Part shown: piece by piece, positions 26,498 through 35,105 of the stretch | How the letters are laid out: each line of letters begins with the position of its first letter | Numbering within the stretch: position 1 is the stretch's first letter | Origin: Chitinophaga oryzae | GTDB taxonomy: Bacteria; Bacteroidota; Bacteroidia; Chitinophagales; Chitinophagaceae | DNA: 64,000 nt | Direction: 5' to 3' | Assembly (NCBI RefSeq): GCF_012516375.2 | Contig: NZ_CP051204.2 | Span: 6,882,001 to 6,946,000 of the forward strand | The notes under the pieces: model-generated | Told to the model about the DNA's origin: nothing | Seen by the model: only the letters and a program-made list of their open reading frames with translations | Databases searched by the model: none | Program-made: the position numbers and the translations under genes

Positions 26498-26791
26498 TTA
26501 GATGTGCAGTCCATGTGCCAGCAGTGTCTTCCATTTAGGATTGCTGCGCACGAATTCCGCTACTTTTTTGCTGGAAGGGACCATCCGGATATTCTGTGCA
26601 GAAATTTCCTCCATCACTTTACCCAGCATCATCGGCAGCACACCTTGTTTTTCCAGGGTTGGCGGCACTTCTGCGCCTGTCAGGAAAATGCGGCTGCCAT
26701 TTCTTTCATAAATAACCTTTGCCAGCTGTCCGGCGATATGCGCCTCAAACTGCCTGGCCTCTTTGTTGTCAATAATTGTAAAATCCTTCAT
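26498..26791 (-). CDS. Small GNAT-type N-acetyltransferase-like protein (GNAT_YidJ/PF14542 type)
   Basis: The 97-residue product shows the short acetyltransferase fold: residues 8-45 give ARQFEAHIAGQLAKVIYERNGSRIFLTGAEVPPTLEKQGV, with the pattern typical of PF14542, then a helix and VPSSKKVAEFVRSNPKW, the conserved family end. Such proteins bind acetyl-CoA, but their acceptors are mostly unknown. It is cytoplasmic. A TACTTTTG promoter element lies about 130 bases upstream. Confidence 0.88.
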   Translation of the reverse strand: MKDFTIIDNKEARQFEAHIAGQLAKVIYERNGSRIFLTGAEVPPTLEKQGVLPMMLGKVMEEISAQNIRMVPSSKKVAEFVRSNPKWKTLLAHGLHI

Positions 26792-26923
26792 GACTGTTCA
26801 TTAGTTTATACACTTGAATGTTTCAGTAGCGTACTAAAGGGAAGTATTCTTTATAAAAGGGAAGTTGAATAAGATAGCGCTGCTCTGGTATTAAAATACC
26901 CTAAAAATGCCCGTTCATACCTA

Positions 26924-26931
26924 CAAAAGTA
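26924..26931 (-). promoter_or_regulatory. -7 promoter element for the GNAT gene
   Basis: The minus strand reads TACTTTTG, matching TAnnTTTG. It is 133 bases upstream of the ATG at 26791. The -33 box is not obvious. Confidence 0.4.
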
Positions 26932-26976
26932 CGAAAAAAATACGAGACTTCGTGAAACAATCAAATGTATATTAAA

Positions 26977-27849
26977 CTAATATTTAAAATAATTGACAGG
27001 CAAGCCTTTAAAAGGAAGCTTTGCGTGAAACACGTTTCCACTCATCGGATAAGCCTCCAGCTGTTGGGGTGTCATGTGTTCCCGGGCTGTGGTAATGAGC
27101 ATTTCCTGCATATCCGGGCCGCCGAAAACACAGCAGGACACTTGCAGGGCCGGCACTTCTAATTTCCCGAGCAGCTTCCCGTTGGCAGGGTTCCAGCGGT
27201 ATACCCCGCCACCGCCCCAGTGGGCTACCCATAACATCCCTTCGCTGTCGATAGTCATCCCGTCGGGCGATCCCAGTTCTGCCGGAATCACGACGGCGTT
27301 GCGCAGGAACTTAATTTCACCGGAATTCACCTCGTAGGCATATTCCTGGACCCTGTTGGTCACGGTATCATTAAAATACATCCGGTCGCCATACCATACG
27401 ATCCCGTTGGAGATACTTACCTGCGGGATCTTGATCACCGGCGGACGGTTATGGTCGATGCAATACAAAGCCCCGTTATCCCGCTGCGTAGTAAGGTGCA
27501 TGGTGCCTACCCACAGCCTGCCGGCCGGGTCACATTTGCCGTCGTTACAACGGAGGCCCGGATTGCCGTCCAGCACCGCCAGCGTGCGGCCCAGGCCATG
27601 TTCCGGTGAGAAACGCGCCACACGGCCATGAAGTCCCAGCAGCAGTTCATTGCTGCCCTGCACCGGCACCATCATCGTCACGTACTCGCCTATATGATAT
27701 TGCGTCCGTTGCCCTTTACTGTCCATCATATACAGGGAATGACCCAGAATATCCACCCAGCACCATGCTGAGCGTTCCGGCCACCAGAAAGCGCCTTCGC
27801 CCAGTTCAAAAGGTCCTGTGGAAAACAATGCTGATTGATAAATCTCCAT
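26977..27849 (-). CDS. SMP-30/gluconolactonase/LRE-family protein
   Basis: A cytoplasmic six-bladed propeller enzyme of 290 residues. Family motifs are LGEGAFWWPERSAWCWVDILG (N-terminus, metal-binding Glu in GEGAFW), LRCNDGKCDPAGRLWVGTM (Asn and Asp metal ligands), ISNGIVWYGDRMYFNDTVTNRV and LGSPDGMTIDSEGMLWVAHWGGGGV. These enzymes hydrolyse sugar lactones such as gluconolactone or xylonolactone. There is no sugar-dehydrogenase gene next to it, so the exact lactone is open. Confidence 0.93.
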   Translation of the reverse strand: MEIYQSALFSTGPFELGEGAFWWPERSAWCWVDILGHSLYMMDSKGQRTQYHIGEYVTMMVPVQGSNELLLGLHGRVARFSPEHGLGRTLAVLDGNPGLRCNDGKCDPAGRLWVGTMHLTTQRDNGALYCIDHNRPPVIKIPQVSISNGIVWYGDRMYFNDTVTNRVQEYAYEVNSGEIKFLRNAVVIPAELGSPDGMTIDSEGMLWVAHWGGGGVYRWNPANGKLLGKLEVPALQVSCCVFGGPDMQEMLITTAREHMTPQQLEAYPMSGNVFHAKLPFKGLPVNYFKY

Positions 27850-27857
27850 GGGGATGA

Positions 27858-27971
27858 AATTACGAATTACGAATTACGAATTACGAATTTTTAGCCATCT
27901 CTTGTTACGTTCAGATAGTAAGTTTCCCGGAAAACAGCCGCAAATTCGTAATTCGTAATTCGTAATTCGTA
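27858..27971. repeat. Inverted blocks of tandem ATTACGA units
   Basis: Four to five tandem copies of the 8-base unit AATTACGA at 27858-27890 face the reverse complement (AATTCGTA units) at 27942-27971, 51 bases apart. They lie between divergent genes and together could form a long hairpin or cruciform. Similar TTACGA and TCGTAAATC words occur at 1572-1690. Confidence 0.85.
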
Positions 27972-27981
27972 CTTTCACTGA

Positions 27982-28953
27982 ATGAACATTGATACTTTCT
28001 CCAAACTCCAAAAAGAAGGATTGATCAGTGACGAGGAAATGCAACGTGTTACCCATGCGGAAAACAACCGCCTTTTCTCCCTCCACTGGGAAATCAAATC
28101 AGCCCTGTACCTTGGCGTACTACTACTGAGCGGCGGCCTCGGCATCCTCGTTTACAAAAACATCGATACCATCGGGCACCAGGTGATCCTTCTCTTCATT
28201 GCGTTATTGTGTATTGGCAGCTATGCCTACTGCTTCCGGCACCGGGCGCCCTTTTCCCGGGAAAAGACCGAATCGCCGAATGCTTTCTACGATTATGCGT
28301 TGCTGTTAGGCAGCCTCACTTTCGTCACCTTTATCGGCTACCTGCAATTTCAGTACACGGTGTTCGGCACCGCCTACGGCCTCGCTACCTTTATTCCCAT
28401 GGTGGTCCTGTTTGCCACGGCCTACTATTTCGATCACCTGGGCATCCTCTCCATGGCGGTCACCAATCTGGCCGCCTGGGCGGGGATTGCCATCACGCCG
28501 TTCCAGATACTGTCGCAGAATGACTTCGGCAATGAAAACCTGATTTACATCGGCGTTGCCCTGGGCATCGGTCTTGTAGCTTTGGCGGAACTATCGGAGA
28601 AACGCAATTTCAAAAAACACTTTGCCTTTACTTACCGCAACTTCGGCGTTCATATCTTCTTCATCGCAGCCATCGCCGGCATGTGTATTTTCGAAAAATG
28701 GTACGGGCTCTTTTTCCTGCTGTTGGCCGCCGGCGCCTACCTTACCTGGCACCGCGCATTCCGCGATCGCTCCTTCTACTTTGTGCTACTGGCGGTACTA
28801 TACGGCTATGCCGGCGTGAGCATCCTCCTGGGACGCACTGTGTTTAATCACCTGGCAGACGATATTTACTCAGGGTTCCTGTACATGATATTTTCCACGG
28901 TAGGTGTGATTCTGTTCCTCATTAACCTCAACAAAAAAATCAAACAACAATGA
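27982..28953 (+). CDS. DUF2157-type multi-pass membrane protein
   Basis: A 323-residue inner-membrane protein. The N-terminal 35 residues are soluble (FSKLQKEGLISDEEMQRV), as in DUF2157 proteins, followed by about nine to ten hydrophobic segments. No catalytic motif is seen. Its stop overlaps the start of the next membrane-protein gene (ATGA), and the two probably form a pair. It starts 11 bases after an inverted ATTACGA repeat, which may influence translation. Function unknown. Confidence 0.8.
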   Translation: MNIDTFSKLQKEGLISDEEMQRVTHAENNRLFSLHWEIKSALYLGVLLLSGGLGILVYKNIDTIGHQVILLFIALLCIGSYAYCFRHRAPFSREKTESPNAFYDYALLLGSLTFVTFIGYLQFQYTVFGTAYGLATFIPMVVLFATAYYFDHLGILSMAVTNLAAWAGIAITPFQILSQNDFGNENLIYIGVALGIGLVALAELSEKRNFKKHFAFTYRNFGVHIFFIAAIAGMCIFEKWYGLFFLLLAAGAYLTWHRAFRDRSFYFVLLAVLYGYAGVSILLGRTVFNHLADDIYSGFLYMIFSTVGVILFLINLNKKIKQQ

Positions 28954-30110
28954 TCGCCTGGTCTTCTGTAACCCTCGACAATCTTGATATACAAAACGAG
29001 GCTGACAAAGCACACCGGCAGGGATGCATCAGCCCCGAAACGCAGGAAGCTATACGCAAAGCCCATCCGGTAGACCTTTACACGCCCAACCTGGTGATCC
29101 GCATCGGGCTTTTTCTGCTCACCTGTATCGTAATCGCCTTTACCAGCGGCTTCTTTTTATTGCTGGCGCTCGGCAGTGATACGGCTACCGGTTTCCGGGT
29201 AGCGGTGATACTGGCATCGTTGCTCTGTATAGGCGTACTGGAATTCGCTATCAGCCAGAAAAAACCCTACCGCTCCGGCATCAATGAAGCCTTGCTGTGG
29301 AGCGCCGTCGGGTTGTTCTGCTGCGGTATCTTCATCGAAAACTACGACCTGTCGGAAAATGCATGGGCGCTGACTGTTCTCATTCTTACGGCACTGGGCA
29401 CGCTGCGCTACGCCGATATGGTTTCTTCCGCCGTCGCCTATCTCGCCTTTCTGCTGCTTGTTTTCTGGCAGGTGATTAAAATCCCTTACGGCACGGCGGT
29501 CATGCCGTTTCTGCTCATGGGCATATCACTGGCCGTCTACCTGGCCAGCAGCCGGCTTGTAAAACGCAGGGCGCTGCGGCACTACAGCGACTGCCTGACG
29601 GTGTTACGCGTTTTGTCACTCATAACGCTCTATATGGCCGGCAACTATTTCGTGGTACGGGAAACCAACAGCATGTTGCTTATGCCGGAAGCGCCGACCG
29701 ACATTCCCGCCGGATGGCTCTTCTGGGCACTGACGGTGATCATCCCCCCGTTGTATATCTACCTGGGCGTTCGAAAAAAAGACGCCGTGCTGCTGCGTAC
29801 TGGCGTTATTTTAGTCGCGATGATCGTATTCACGATACGCCATTACCACAGCGTAATGCCACTGGAAACGGCCATGGCTATCGGCGGACTGGTACTGACC
29901 GGCGGCGCATGGGCGCTGATCAGGTACCTGCATACGCCCAAAAACGGCTTTACCTATGCCCCTTCTGATGAGGCAGGTATGGCTGACCAGCTGAAAGTGG
30001 AATCGCTGATCATAGCGCAAACATTCCCGCCAACAGCAAGACCGGCAGACACACACCCCAACTTTGGCGGTGGGTCCGGCGGCGGCGGCGGCGCCAGCGG
30101 CGATTTTTAA
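28950..30110 (+). CDS. Multi-pass membrane protein with glycine-rich tail
   Basis: The 386-residue product again has a short soluble N-terminus (EADKAHRQGCISPETQEAI) resembling that of the preceding protein, then about eight to nine membrane segments. The C-terminus ends in a soluble stretch with a Gly-rich tail (GGSGGGGGASGDF), a tail often seen at the end of small Bacteroidota membrane proteins of unknown role. The start overlaps the previous stop as ATGA. The two proteins may form a heteromeric membrane complex. A strong terminator follows. Confidence 0.78.
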   Translation: MIAWSSVTLDNLDIQNEADKAHRQGCISPETQEAIRKAHPVDLYTPNLVIRIGLFLLTCIVIAFTSGFFLLLALGSDTATGFRVAVILASLLCIGVLEFAISQKKPYRSGINEALLWSAVGLFCCGIFIENYDLSENAWALTVLILTALGTLRYADMVSSAVAYLAFLLLVFWQVIKIPYGTAVMPFLLMGISLAVYLASSRLVKRRALRHYSDCLTVLRVLSLITLYMAGNYFVVRETNSMLLMPEAPTDIPAGWLFWALTVIIPPLYIYLGVRKKDAVLLRTGVILVAMIVFTIRHYHSVMPLETAMAIGGLVLTGGAWALIRYLHTPKNGFTYAPSDEAGMADQLKVESLIIAQTFPPTARPADTHPNFGGGSGGGGGASGDF

Positions 30111-30138
30111 ACTGAATAAAAATAAATATCGACAGGAG

Positions 30139-30167
30139 GCGCATCGGCAACGGTGCGCTTTTTTTTT
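30139..30167 (+). terminator. Terminator of the membrane-protein pair
   Basis: An 8-bp stem (GCGCATCG with CGGTGCGC, one G-T pair) closed by a GCAA tetraloop is followed by nine T. It lies 28 bases after the stop. Confidence 0.9.
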
Positions 30168-30274
30168 GTGAGAGCGCCCGGCAGGAAGTTCTGTCACGCA
30201 GGAAAAAAGAATACTACAACAGGAAATAGGAGCTTCAAAGCCCGGGGAAGAACCCACTGTACAGGACATAAAAA

Positions 30275-30303
30275 AAGCCTGATCATATAATATGATCAGG
30301 CTT
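30275..30303 (-). terminator. Terminator of the tRNA-Gly transcript
   Basis: Perfect 14-bp arms (30275-30288 and 30290-30303) with a one-base centre lie just after the 3' end of the first tRNA on the minus strand and are followed there by a T-run. Confidence 0.85.
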
Positions 30304-30306
30304 TAG

Positions 30307-30379
<73 letters not shown>

Positions 30380-30433
30380 AATTTTGACAAGAACTTTTTC
30401 TGATGACGGATGCTGATAAGCATTCCGGCCTGG

Positions 30434-30506
<73 letters not shown>

Positions 30507-30598
30507 AGGTGTTTTAAAACATAAAACTTTTAAGAACTTCCCAACTGTTGGCGCTTTCAGCGTGTTTGTTTTGCCGTGTGGCGTTTTCGTTGGGATTG

Positions 30599-30628
30599 CA
30601 AAGATAGGAAACGGACTGAAAACACAAA
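30599..30628 (-). promoter_or_regulatory. Promoter of the tRNA-Gly pair
   Basis: On the minus strand TTTG (30625-30628) and TATCTTTG (30599-30606) are 18 bases apart, close to the Bacteroidota consensus. The transcript would start near 30592, about 85 bases before the tRNA. Confidence 0.65.
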
Positions 30629-30732
30629 ATATTTTTTCAAAGTTTTTAAAAAAATAATTGCACACAATTGTAAATCAACTCCCCAAAGCCAACACCACAG
30701 CAAATTTCAGGGAAACAAAAATTATTACAATT

Positions 30733-31959
30733 TTACATGGTATTCAATCGCGCAACAGGTTTTGCCACTTTCTTTTTTGATTTTTTCTGTTTACCCCACC
30801 AGATATAAAAGCCGGTCACCGGCAGGGATGCACAAATGAAACTGATCACAAAAGCGATTATTTTTCCCGGCAGGCCACCGATAGCGCCCACATGAATATC
30901 ATAATTCATGGCGATCAGTTTCTCACCGCCGTTCTTCTTTTTGTACTCGGTATGGCCCACCAGCTTACCGGTATATTGATCAAACTGGTACTCGTCGCTG
31001 CCAAAGTAAATATCTTTTCCCCTGTAGCCCCCCATGGTATGCACGCCTTCCGGGTACGCGGCCGGATATACGAAAACGCGGCCGGCGTCTTTCAGCAGCG
31101 GCTGAACCGTATTAAAGGCAATATCCAGCGGGTTACCGGTGGCCGCCGCCGTAGCCGGCCCGGAGGTCACCTGTTTTGCTACCGGCGCCTCGGTGGTACC
31201 GGCAGCAGCCACATACACGGCTTTCTGGAACCAGGTAAAGGCCCATACCATGCCGGTGAGGGCCAGCACCAGTGCAATGATAAGGCTATAGAACCCAAGC
31301 ACATTGTGCAGGTCGTAATTCACCCTTTTGAAACTGGCCTTCCACTTCACTTTAAAACTTTGGTCACGGGCCGCTTTGGTCCAGCGTTTGGGCCACCACA
31401 TGATGAGGCCGGTGATCAGCAGGATGACGAACACAAAAGTGCTCCAGCCCACTATCGGTTGACCGTAGCGGGTATTCAGCAGCAGGCTCCAGTGTATCAT
31501 CTTCACTATCGGGAAAAACGAGTTTTTGTAGTCAATACGGCCGGTAACAGCCCCGGTATAGGGGTTGACCATAATCGCTTCGTAATATTCCACACAGCCA
31601 AAGTAGGTCAATGCGGTATCATTGGCTTTATAGGCGAGGAATTCCCAGGCACGGTCCGGAGCGCGCCAGGCGGTGATGGACAGAACAGGCTTATCTCCCA
31701 GTGCTTTCTGGGCGCCCGCTTTCAGCTCGCTCAGCGGCAGGGTATGCTCCTGCGGCGTTACAAACATTTCCTGGCGGTAAACCATTTCGCTGATTTCCCG
31801 CTGGAAAACAAACAGGCAACCAGTTACGCTGATAATCAGCACAATAATGCCGGAAGCAAGCCCCAGCCACAGGTGCAGCTTGTCAACCACCACTCTTGCC
31901 AAAGATTTTTTACCGGGTTTGTGCGCTTCCTTCTTTTTCCGTTGGACCATTGTTCTCAT
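30733..31959 (-). CDS. PepSY-associated transmembrane protein
   Basis: A 408-residue inner-membrane protein of the PepSY_TM family. A basic N-terminus precedes a first membrane segment (LHLWLGLASGIIVLIISVTGCLFVF, about 30-54). A periplasmic PepSY-bearing loop follows, then paired segments around 175-200 and 225-250 and a last one near 375-395, ending in a lysine-rich tail. Conserved histidines near the membrane segments (for example LHLWLG, MIHWSLLL, LHNVLG) suggest haem binding, as in related ferric-siderophore reductases. Such genes often help iron release from siderophores, but no receptor gene lies nearby. Confidence 0.9.
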   Translation of the reverse strand: MRTMVQRKKKEAHKPGKKSLARVVVDKLHLWLGLASGIIVLIISVTGCLFVFQREISEMVYRQEMFVTPQEHTLPLSELKAGAQKALGDKPVLSITAWRAPDRAWEFLAYKANDTALTYFGCVEYYEAIMVNPYTGAVTGRIDYKNSFFPIVKMIHWSLLLNTRYGQPIVGWSTFVFVILLITGLIMWWPKRWTKAARDQSFKVKWKASFKRVNYDLHNVLGFYSLIIALVLALTGMVWAFTWFQKAVYVAAAGTTEAPVAKQVTSGPATAAATGNPLDIAFNTVQPLLKDAGRVFVYPAAYPEGVHTMGGYRGKDIYFGSDEYQFDQYTGKLVGHTEYKKKNGGEKLIAMNYDIHVGAIGGLPGKIIAFVISFICASLPVTGFYIWWGKQKKSKKKVAKPVARLNTM

Positions 31960-32177
31960 AAAGCCATGCCGGAATTATCCGACGTTACAAAATTCCCGGC
32001 TTATCGGTTAACAAGCTACTCGTATCGGGAATATAATTTACGCGATAGGGAAAAGGTCGATATTTATAACACAAGGCGGTCTCATAAAACACAGGATATG
32101 GGATACAATACCGGAAAAAACGCAGGAATCAGAAAAACAAGAGAAAATCAGGAGAATCGAGGGTCAAAAAAAGAAAA

Positions 32178-32201
32178 CCTCCCGGGGGAAACCGCGGGAG
32201 G
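32178..32201 (-). terminator. Terminator of the small membrane-protein gene
   Basis: Stem CCTCCCG with CGGGAGG (7 bp, 10-base loop). On the minus strand it is followed by a T-rich run. It lies 45 bases after the stop at 32246. Confidence 0.8.
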
Positions 32202-32245
32202 CTGGATAATTATGTTTGTCAGTAAATAAGCGCCGCTTATATTAC

Positions 32246-32446
32246 TTATTTATATTTTGGATTGTACAAGGAACTTTCCTGAACAGTCACATCAGGCTTA
32301 CCCGGATATTTGTGTTTGTACAGATTGTAGCAGCCGCCGAGTAAAAACGCCACTAAACAAAACAGACCCACATAATAAAAGAAACGGGAGCGGGAAACCC
32401 TGTTGCGGGTGATGTCATTCTTATTTTCTATTGTATTGTGTTCCAT
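32246..32446 (-). CDS. Small single-span membrane protein, unknown
   Basis: A 66-residue protein with a basic N-terminus (RNRVSRSRFFYY), one hydrophobic segment (VGLFCLVAFLLGGCY, about 26-41) and a short hydrophilic tail. The Gly-Gly-Cys within the segment is too far from the N-terminus for a clear lipobox but cannot be fully excluded. It is a single gene with its own promoter element and terminator. No family recognised. Confidence 0.7.
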   Translation of the reverse strand: MEHNTIENKNDITRNRVSRSRFFYYVGLFCLVAFLLGGCYNLYKHKYPGKPDVTVQESSLYNPKYK

Positions 32447-32465
32447 ATTCAGTTTATTTCCGGTG

Positions 32466-32473
32466 CAAACCTA
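32466..32473 (-). promoter_or_regulatory. -7 promoter element for the small membrane-protein gene
   Basis: The minus strand reads TAGGTTTG, matching TAnnTTTG, 20 bases upstream of the start codon at 32446. Confidence 0.45.
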
Positions 32474-32545
32474 ACAAATATTTTGGATTTATGTATGTAG
32501 TTACCGGGATATTTTAGGGAGAAGCACCCCTGTTTCCCCGATTTT

Positions 32546-33565
32546 TTATATCAGGTCTTTAAACTTCTTCCTGCGGAGGAAATAATAACGCCAGATCATG
32601 ATTCCGTGAAAAACGCCTTTCATTTTCATCAGTTTCACTTCCGGTAGCTCGTGTTTATTGACATACGTCTTCCGCCAGCGGTAGTAATCGCGGTAGGCGC
32701 GCCAGATAGCGGCCATATCTTTGGGCTTGCCCGATACCAGGCTTTTAACCGCCGCCAGGATATCGAGGAAAAAACGTTGGAACAATACGATCCATCGGTC
32801 TTCGCTATGCAGGTTTTTCCACAGCATCATGAGGTTGTTGCGGAAATTCAGATAAAGCTTACGGGGGTTGCCCTGTGGCAGGCTGCCGCCACCTACGTGG
32901 AACACTTTGGAATCGGGGCAGTAGCATACCCGGTAGCCAGCCCTTTGCAGGCGCCAGCACAGGTCCACTTCTTCCATATGGGCGAAAAAGTCACGGTCAA
33001 AACCACCGACCTGCCGGAAACAGGCCGACCGGATAAAGAGCGCGGCGCCCGTTGCCCAGAACACATCCTGCACGTCGTCGTACTGCCCTTCGTCTTTTTC
33101 CGTGGTATAAAGAATACGGCCCCGGCAGAAAGTATAGCCCAGCACATCCATCCACCCACCGGCAGCGCCGGCATATTCAAACTCGTCCGGCTGATGGTAA
33201 GCCCGCATCTTTGGCTGGCAGGCGGCGATGCGCGGGTCTGATTCCATCAGCGCCACCACCGGCTCTATCCATCCCGGTTCCACCTCCACGTCCTGGTTCA
33301 GCAACACGTAAATATCGGCCTCCACATGCGCCAGCGCTTCGTTATAACCACCGGCAAAACCATCGTTGGATGGATTGCGGACAATACGCACCGACGGGTA
33401 GTTGGCAGTCACAAACGCCACACTGTCGTCAGTAGAAGCGTTATCAGCCAGTACCAGCTGCAGATTACCATAAGTAGAGCGGCACACAGACGGCAGAAAC
33501 TTCTCCAGGAAAGCCTTCCCGTTCCAATTTAATATAACGACAGCAACTGATGGCAATATGTGCAA
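32546..33565 (-). CDS. Glycosyltransferase family 2 (rhamnosyltransferase-like)
   Basis: A GT-A fold glycosyltransferase of up to 339 residues. The N-terminus VAVVILNWNGKAFLEKFLPSV, the DNASTDDS motif (about 42-49) and the metal-binding VLLNQDVEV (DxD equivalent, about 90-97) are typical of GT2 enzymes annotated as rhamnosyl or dTDP-sugar transferases. The later FFAHMEEVDLCWRL holds the catalytic Asp/Glu pair. No ATG is available: the start is a TTG at 33565 or a TTG at 33556 (giving MPSVAVV). No other polysaccharide genes flank it, so the acceptor is unknown. Confidence 0.92.
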   Translation of the reverse strand: MHILPSVAVVILNWNGKAFLEKFLPSVCRSTYGNLQLVLADNASTDDSVAFVTANYPSVRIVRNPSNDGFAGGYNEALAHVEADIYVLLNQDVEVEPGWIEPVVALMESDPRIAACQPKMRAYHQPDEFEYAGAAGGWMDVLGYTFCRGRILYTTEKDEGQYDDVQDVFWATGAALFIRSACFRQVGGFDRDFFAHMEEVDLCWRLQRAGYRVCYCPDSKVFHVGGGSLPQGNPRKLYLNFRNNLMMLWKNLHSEDRWIVLFQRFFLDILAAVKSLVSGKPKDMAAIWRAYRDYYRWRKTYVNKHELPEVKLMKMKGVFHGIMIWRYYFLRRKKFKDLI

Positions 33566-33683
33566 ATGATATTACGTTTATGCGTGAATAATAAAATTAA
33601 GAGATGCAAATATGCAACAAAGGATTCTAATATTTGCTAATCATCCCGAATCATCAAAGCGGAATAAGGCTTAAATTAGTTAT

Positions 33684-34826
33684 ATGTTTAGACAATACAT
33701 CGGGTGGAAGTTCGTGCTGGCCTCCATAGCAGTGCTCATTATCGTGACCACGATATGGTTCGTCAGCAACCTGACAAGAAAAATACAGGATGAAGAACGC
33801 AAAAAAGTAGCCACCTGGGTAGAAGCCAACCGGGAACTGCTCAAGTCCGGTCCCGACGCCAACCTTAACCTTGCGGTGGAAATAGTGACCACTAATACCA
33901 CCATCCCGCTTATCCTGACCGATAAACAGGGACGTATCCTTGACAGCCGCAACCTCGATTCCGTGCGTATTGCGCAAAACCCCGGCTACCTGCAGGAACA
34001 GCTGCAGGCCTTCAAAAAACAACACCCGCCCTTTGCCGTAGAGGCAGGCCATCAGCAATACAACTATGTTTATTACGGCGACTCCCTTATCCTGCGGCAA
34101 ATCCGGTATTACCCCTACATACAGCTGGGCGTGGTCACCCTCTTCATCGCCCTGGTGCTCTTCGCCCTCTCCAGCACCAACCGCGCCACGCAAAACCAGG
34201 TATGGGTAGGCCTTGCCAAAGAAACTGCCCACCAGCTGGGCACGCCGCTGTCATCCATGGAGGCGTGGCTGGAAATCCTACGGGAAAATGAAGCCAACAC
34301 CATGATGGTGACAGAACTGGCCAAAGACGTGGACCGCCTCAAACTCATCACCGACCGCTTCTCCAAAATAGGCAGCGTACCCAAACTGGAAGAACGGGAT
34401 GTGCTCGAACAAATAGAAAACATGACGGCCTATATCCGGAAAAGAGCCCCGCAGAAAGTACGCTTCTCCGTACACTCCGACGAGAAAGAACTGCCCGTCA
34501 TGATCTCGCCCCCTCTGTTTGACTGGGTGGTGGAGAACCTGCTGAAAAATGCACTCGACGCCATGGAAGGCAGCGGCCGTATCGATATCAACATCGACAA
34601 CCACCCCACTTTCGTGACCATCGATATCTCCGACAGCGGCAAAGGCATTCCCAAAATGCACTTCGAAAAAGTCTTCAAACCCGGCTTCAGTACCAAAAAA
34701 AGAGGATGGGGACTAGGGCTCTCCCTCGCCAAAAGAATCATCGAAGAGTATCATAAAGGCAGGCTTTTTGTAAAATCTTCTGAAATAAACAAAGGCACCA
34801 CTTTCCGCATCCTGCTTAGAAAGTAG
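33684..34826 (+). CDS. Sensor histidine kinase, orphan
   Basis: A 380-residue membrane kinase. Two membrane segments (about 8-28 and 146-165) flank a periplasmic or extracytoplasmic sensor region of about 115 residues. The HisKA H-box reads KETAHQLGTPLSSMEAW (phospho-accepting His near 180). The HATPase part has the N box (VVENLLKNALDAM, about 280), G1 (DSGKGIP) and G2 (GWGLGLSLAKRI, about 345). No HAMP domain is clear. No response regulator is adjacent, so its partner is elsewhere. The nearest receiver gene, at 37707, belongs to the prophage and lacks the phosphorylatable Asp. Confidence 0.93.
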   Translation: MFRQYIGWKFVLASIAVLIIVTTIWFVSNLTRKIQDEERKKVATWVEANRELLKSGPDANLNLAVEIVTTNTTIPLILTDKQGRILDSRNLDSVRIAQNPGYLQEQLQAFKKQHPPFAVEAGHQQYNYVYYGDSLILRQIRYYPYIQLGVVTLFIALVLFALSSTNRATQNQVWVGLAKETAHQLGTPLSSMEAWLEILRENEANTMMVTELAKDVDRLKLITDRFSKIGSVPKLEERDVLEQIENMTAYIRKRAPQKVRFSVHSDEKELPVMISPPLFDWVVENLLKNALDAMEGSGRIDINIDNHPTFVTIDISDSGKGIPKMHFEKVFKPGFSTKKRGWGLGLSLAKRIIEEYHKGRLFVKSSEINKGTTFRILLRK

Positions 34827-34879
34827 CCGGTTCCACCACCACCGGGGAAGACACATTTTTGAGAAAAAGCATAAATAAA

Positions 34880-34910
34880 TTTGCTTATTTCTAAAAAGCC
34901 ATTATTTTTG
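34880..34910 (+). promoter_or_regulatory. Promoter of tRNA-Leu
   Basis: TTTG (34880-34883), 19 bases, TATTTTTG (34903-34910): an exact fit to the Bacteroidota housekeeping promoter. The start point near 34916 lies 18 bases before the tRNA. Confidence 0.8.
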
Positions 34911-34933
34911 CAGCCCATTCTACCAGAAAAGAT

Positions 34934-35017
34934 GCGAAGGTGGCGAAATTGGTAGACGCGCTACTTTGAGGTGGTAGTGCCTGAAAGGGCTTGGGAGTTC
35001 GAATCTCCTCCTTCGCA
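34934..35017 (+). tRNA. tRNA-Leu (anticodon GAG), prophage attachment site
   Basis: An 84-base class II tRNA: acceptor GCGAAGG with CCTTCGC, anticodon stem CTACT with GGTAG around loop TTGAGGT (GAG), a long variable arm, T arm GGGAG TTCGAAT CTCCT, discriminator A. The integrase gene starts 89 bases after it. A frame that starts inside the tRNA runs into the integrase but is not a real N-terminus. Confidence 0.96.
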
Positions 35018-35105
35018 CAACCCATTGGGAAAGTTAAGACTGTCGCGACTTTGCGGAGCGTCAATCGAAAAAGGTAACAAAAAAGGTAACCAAAAACGAT
35101 TGACA

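Noticed and set aside
30892..32229. 445-codon plus frame opposite the PepSY gene
   Set aside because: Antisense shadow. The minus-strand protein has membrane segments and conserved histidines in a known family.
34971..35105. N-terminal extension of the integrase starting inside tRNA-Leu
   Set aside because: It would be translated from tRNA sequence. The ATG at 35106 gives a normal integrase.
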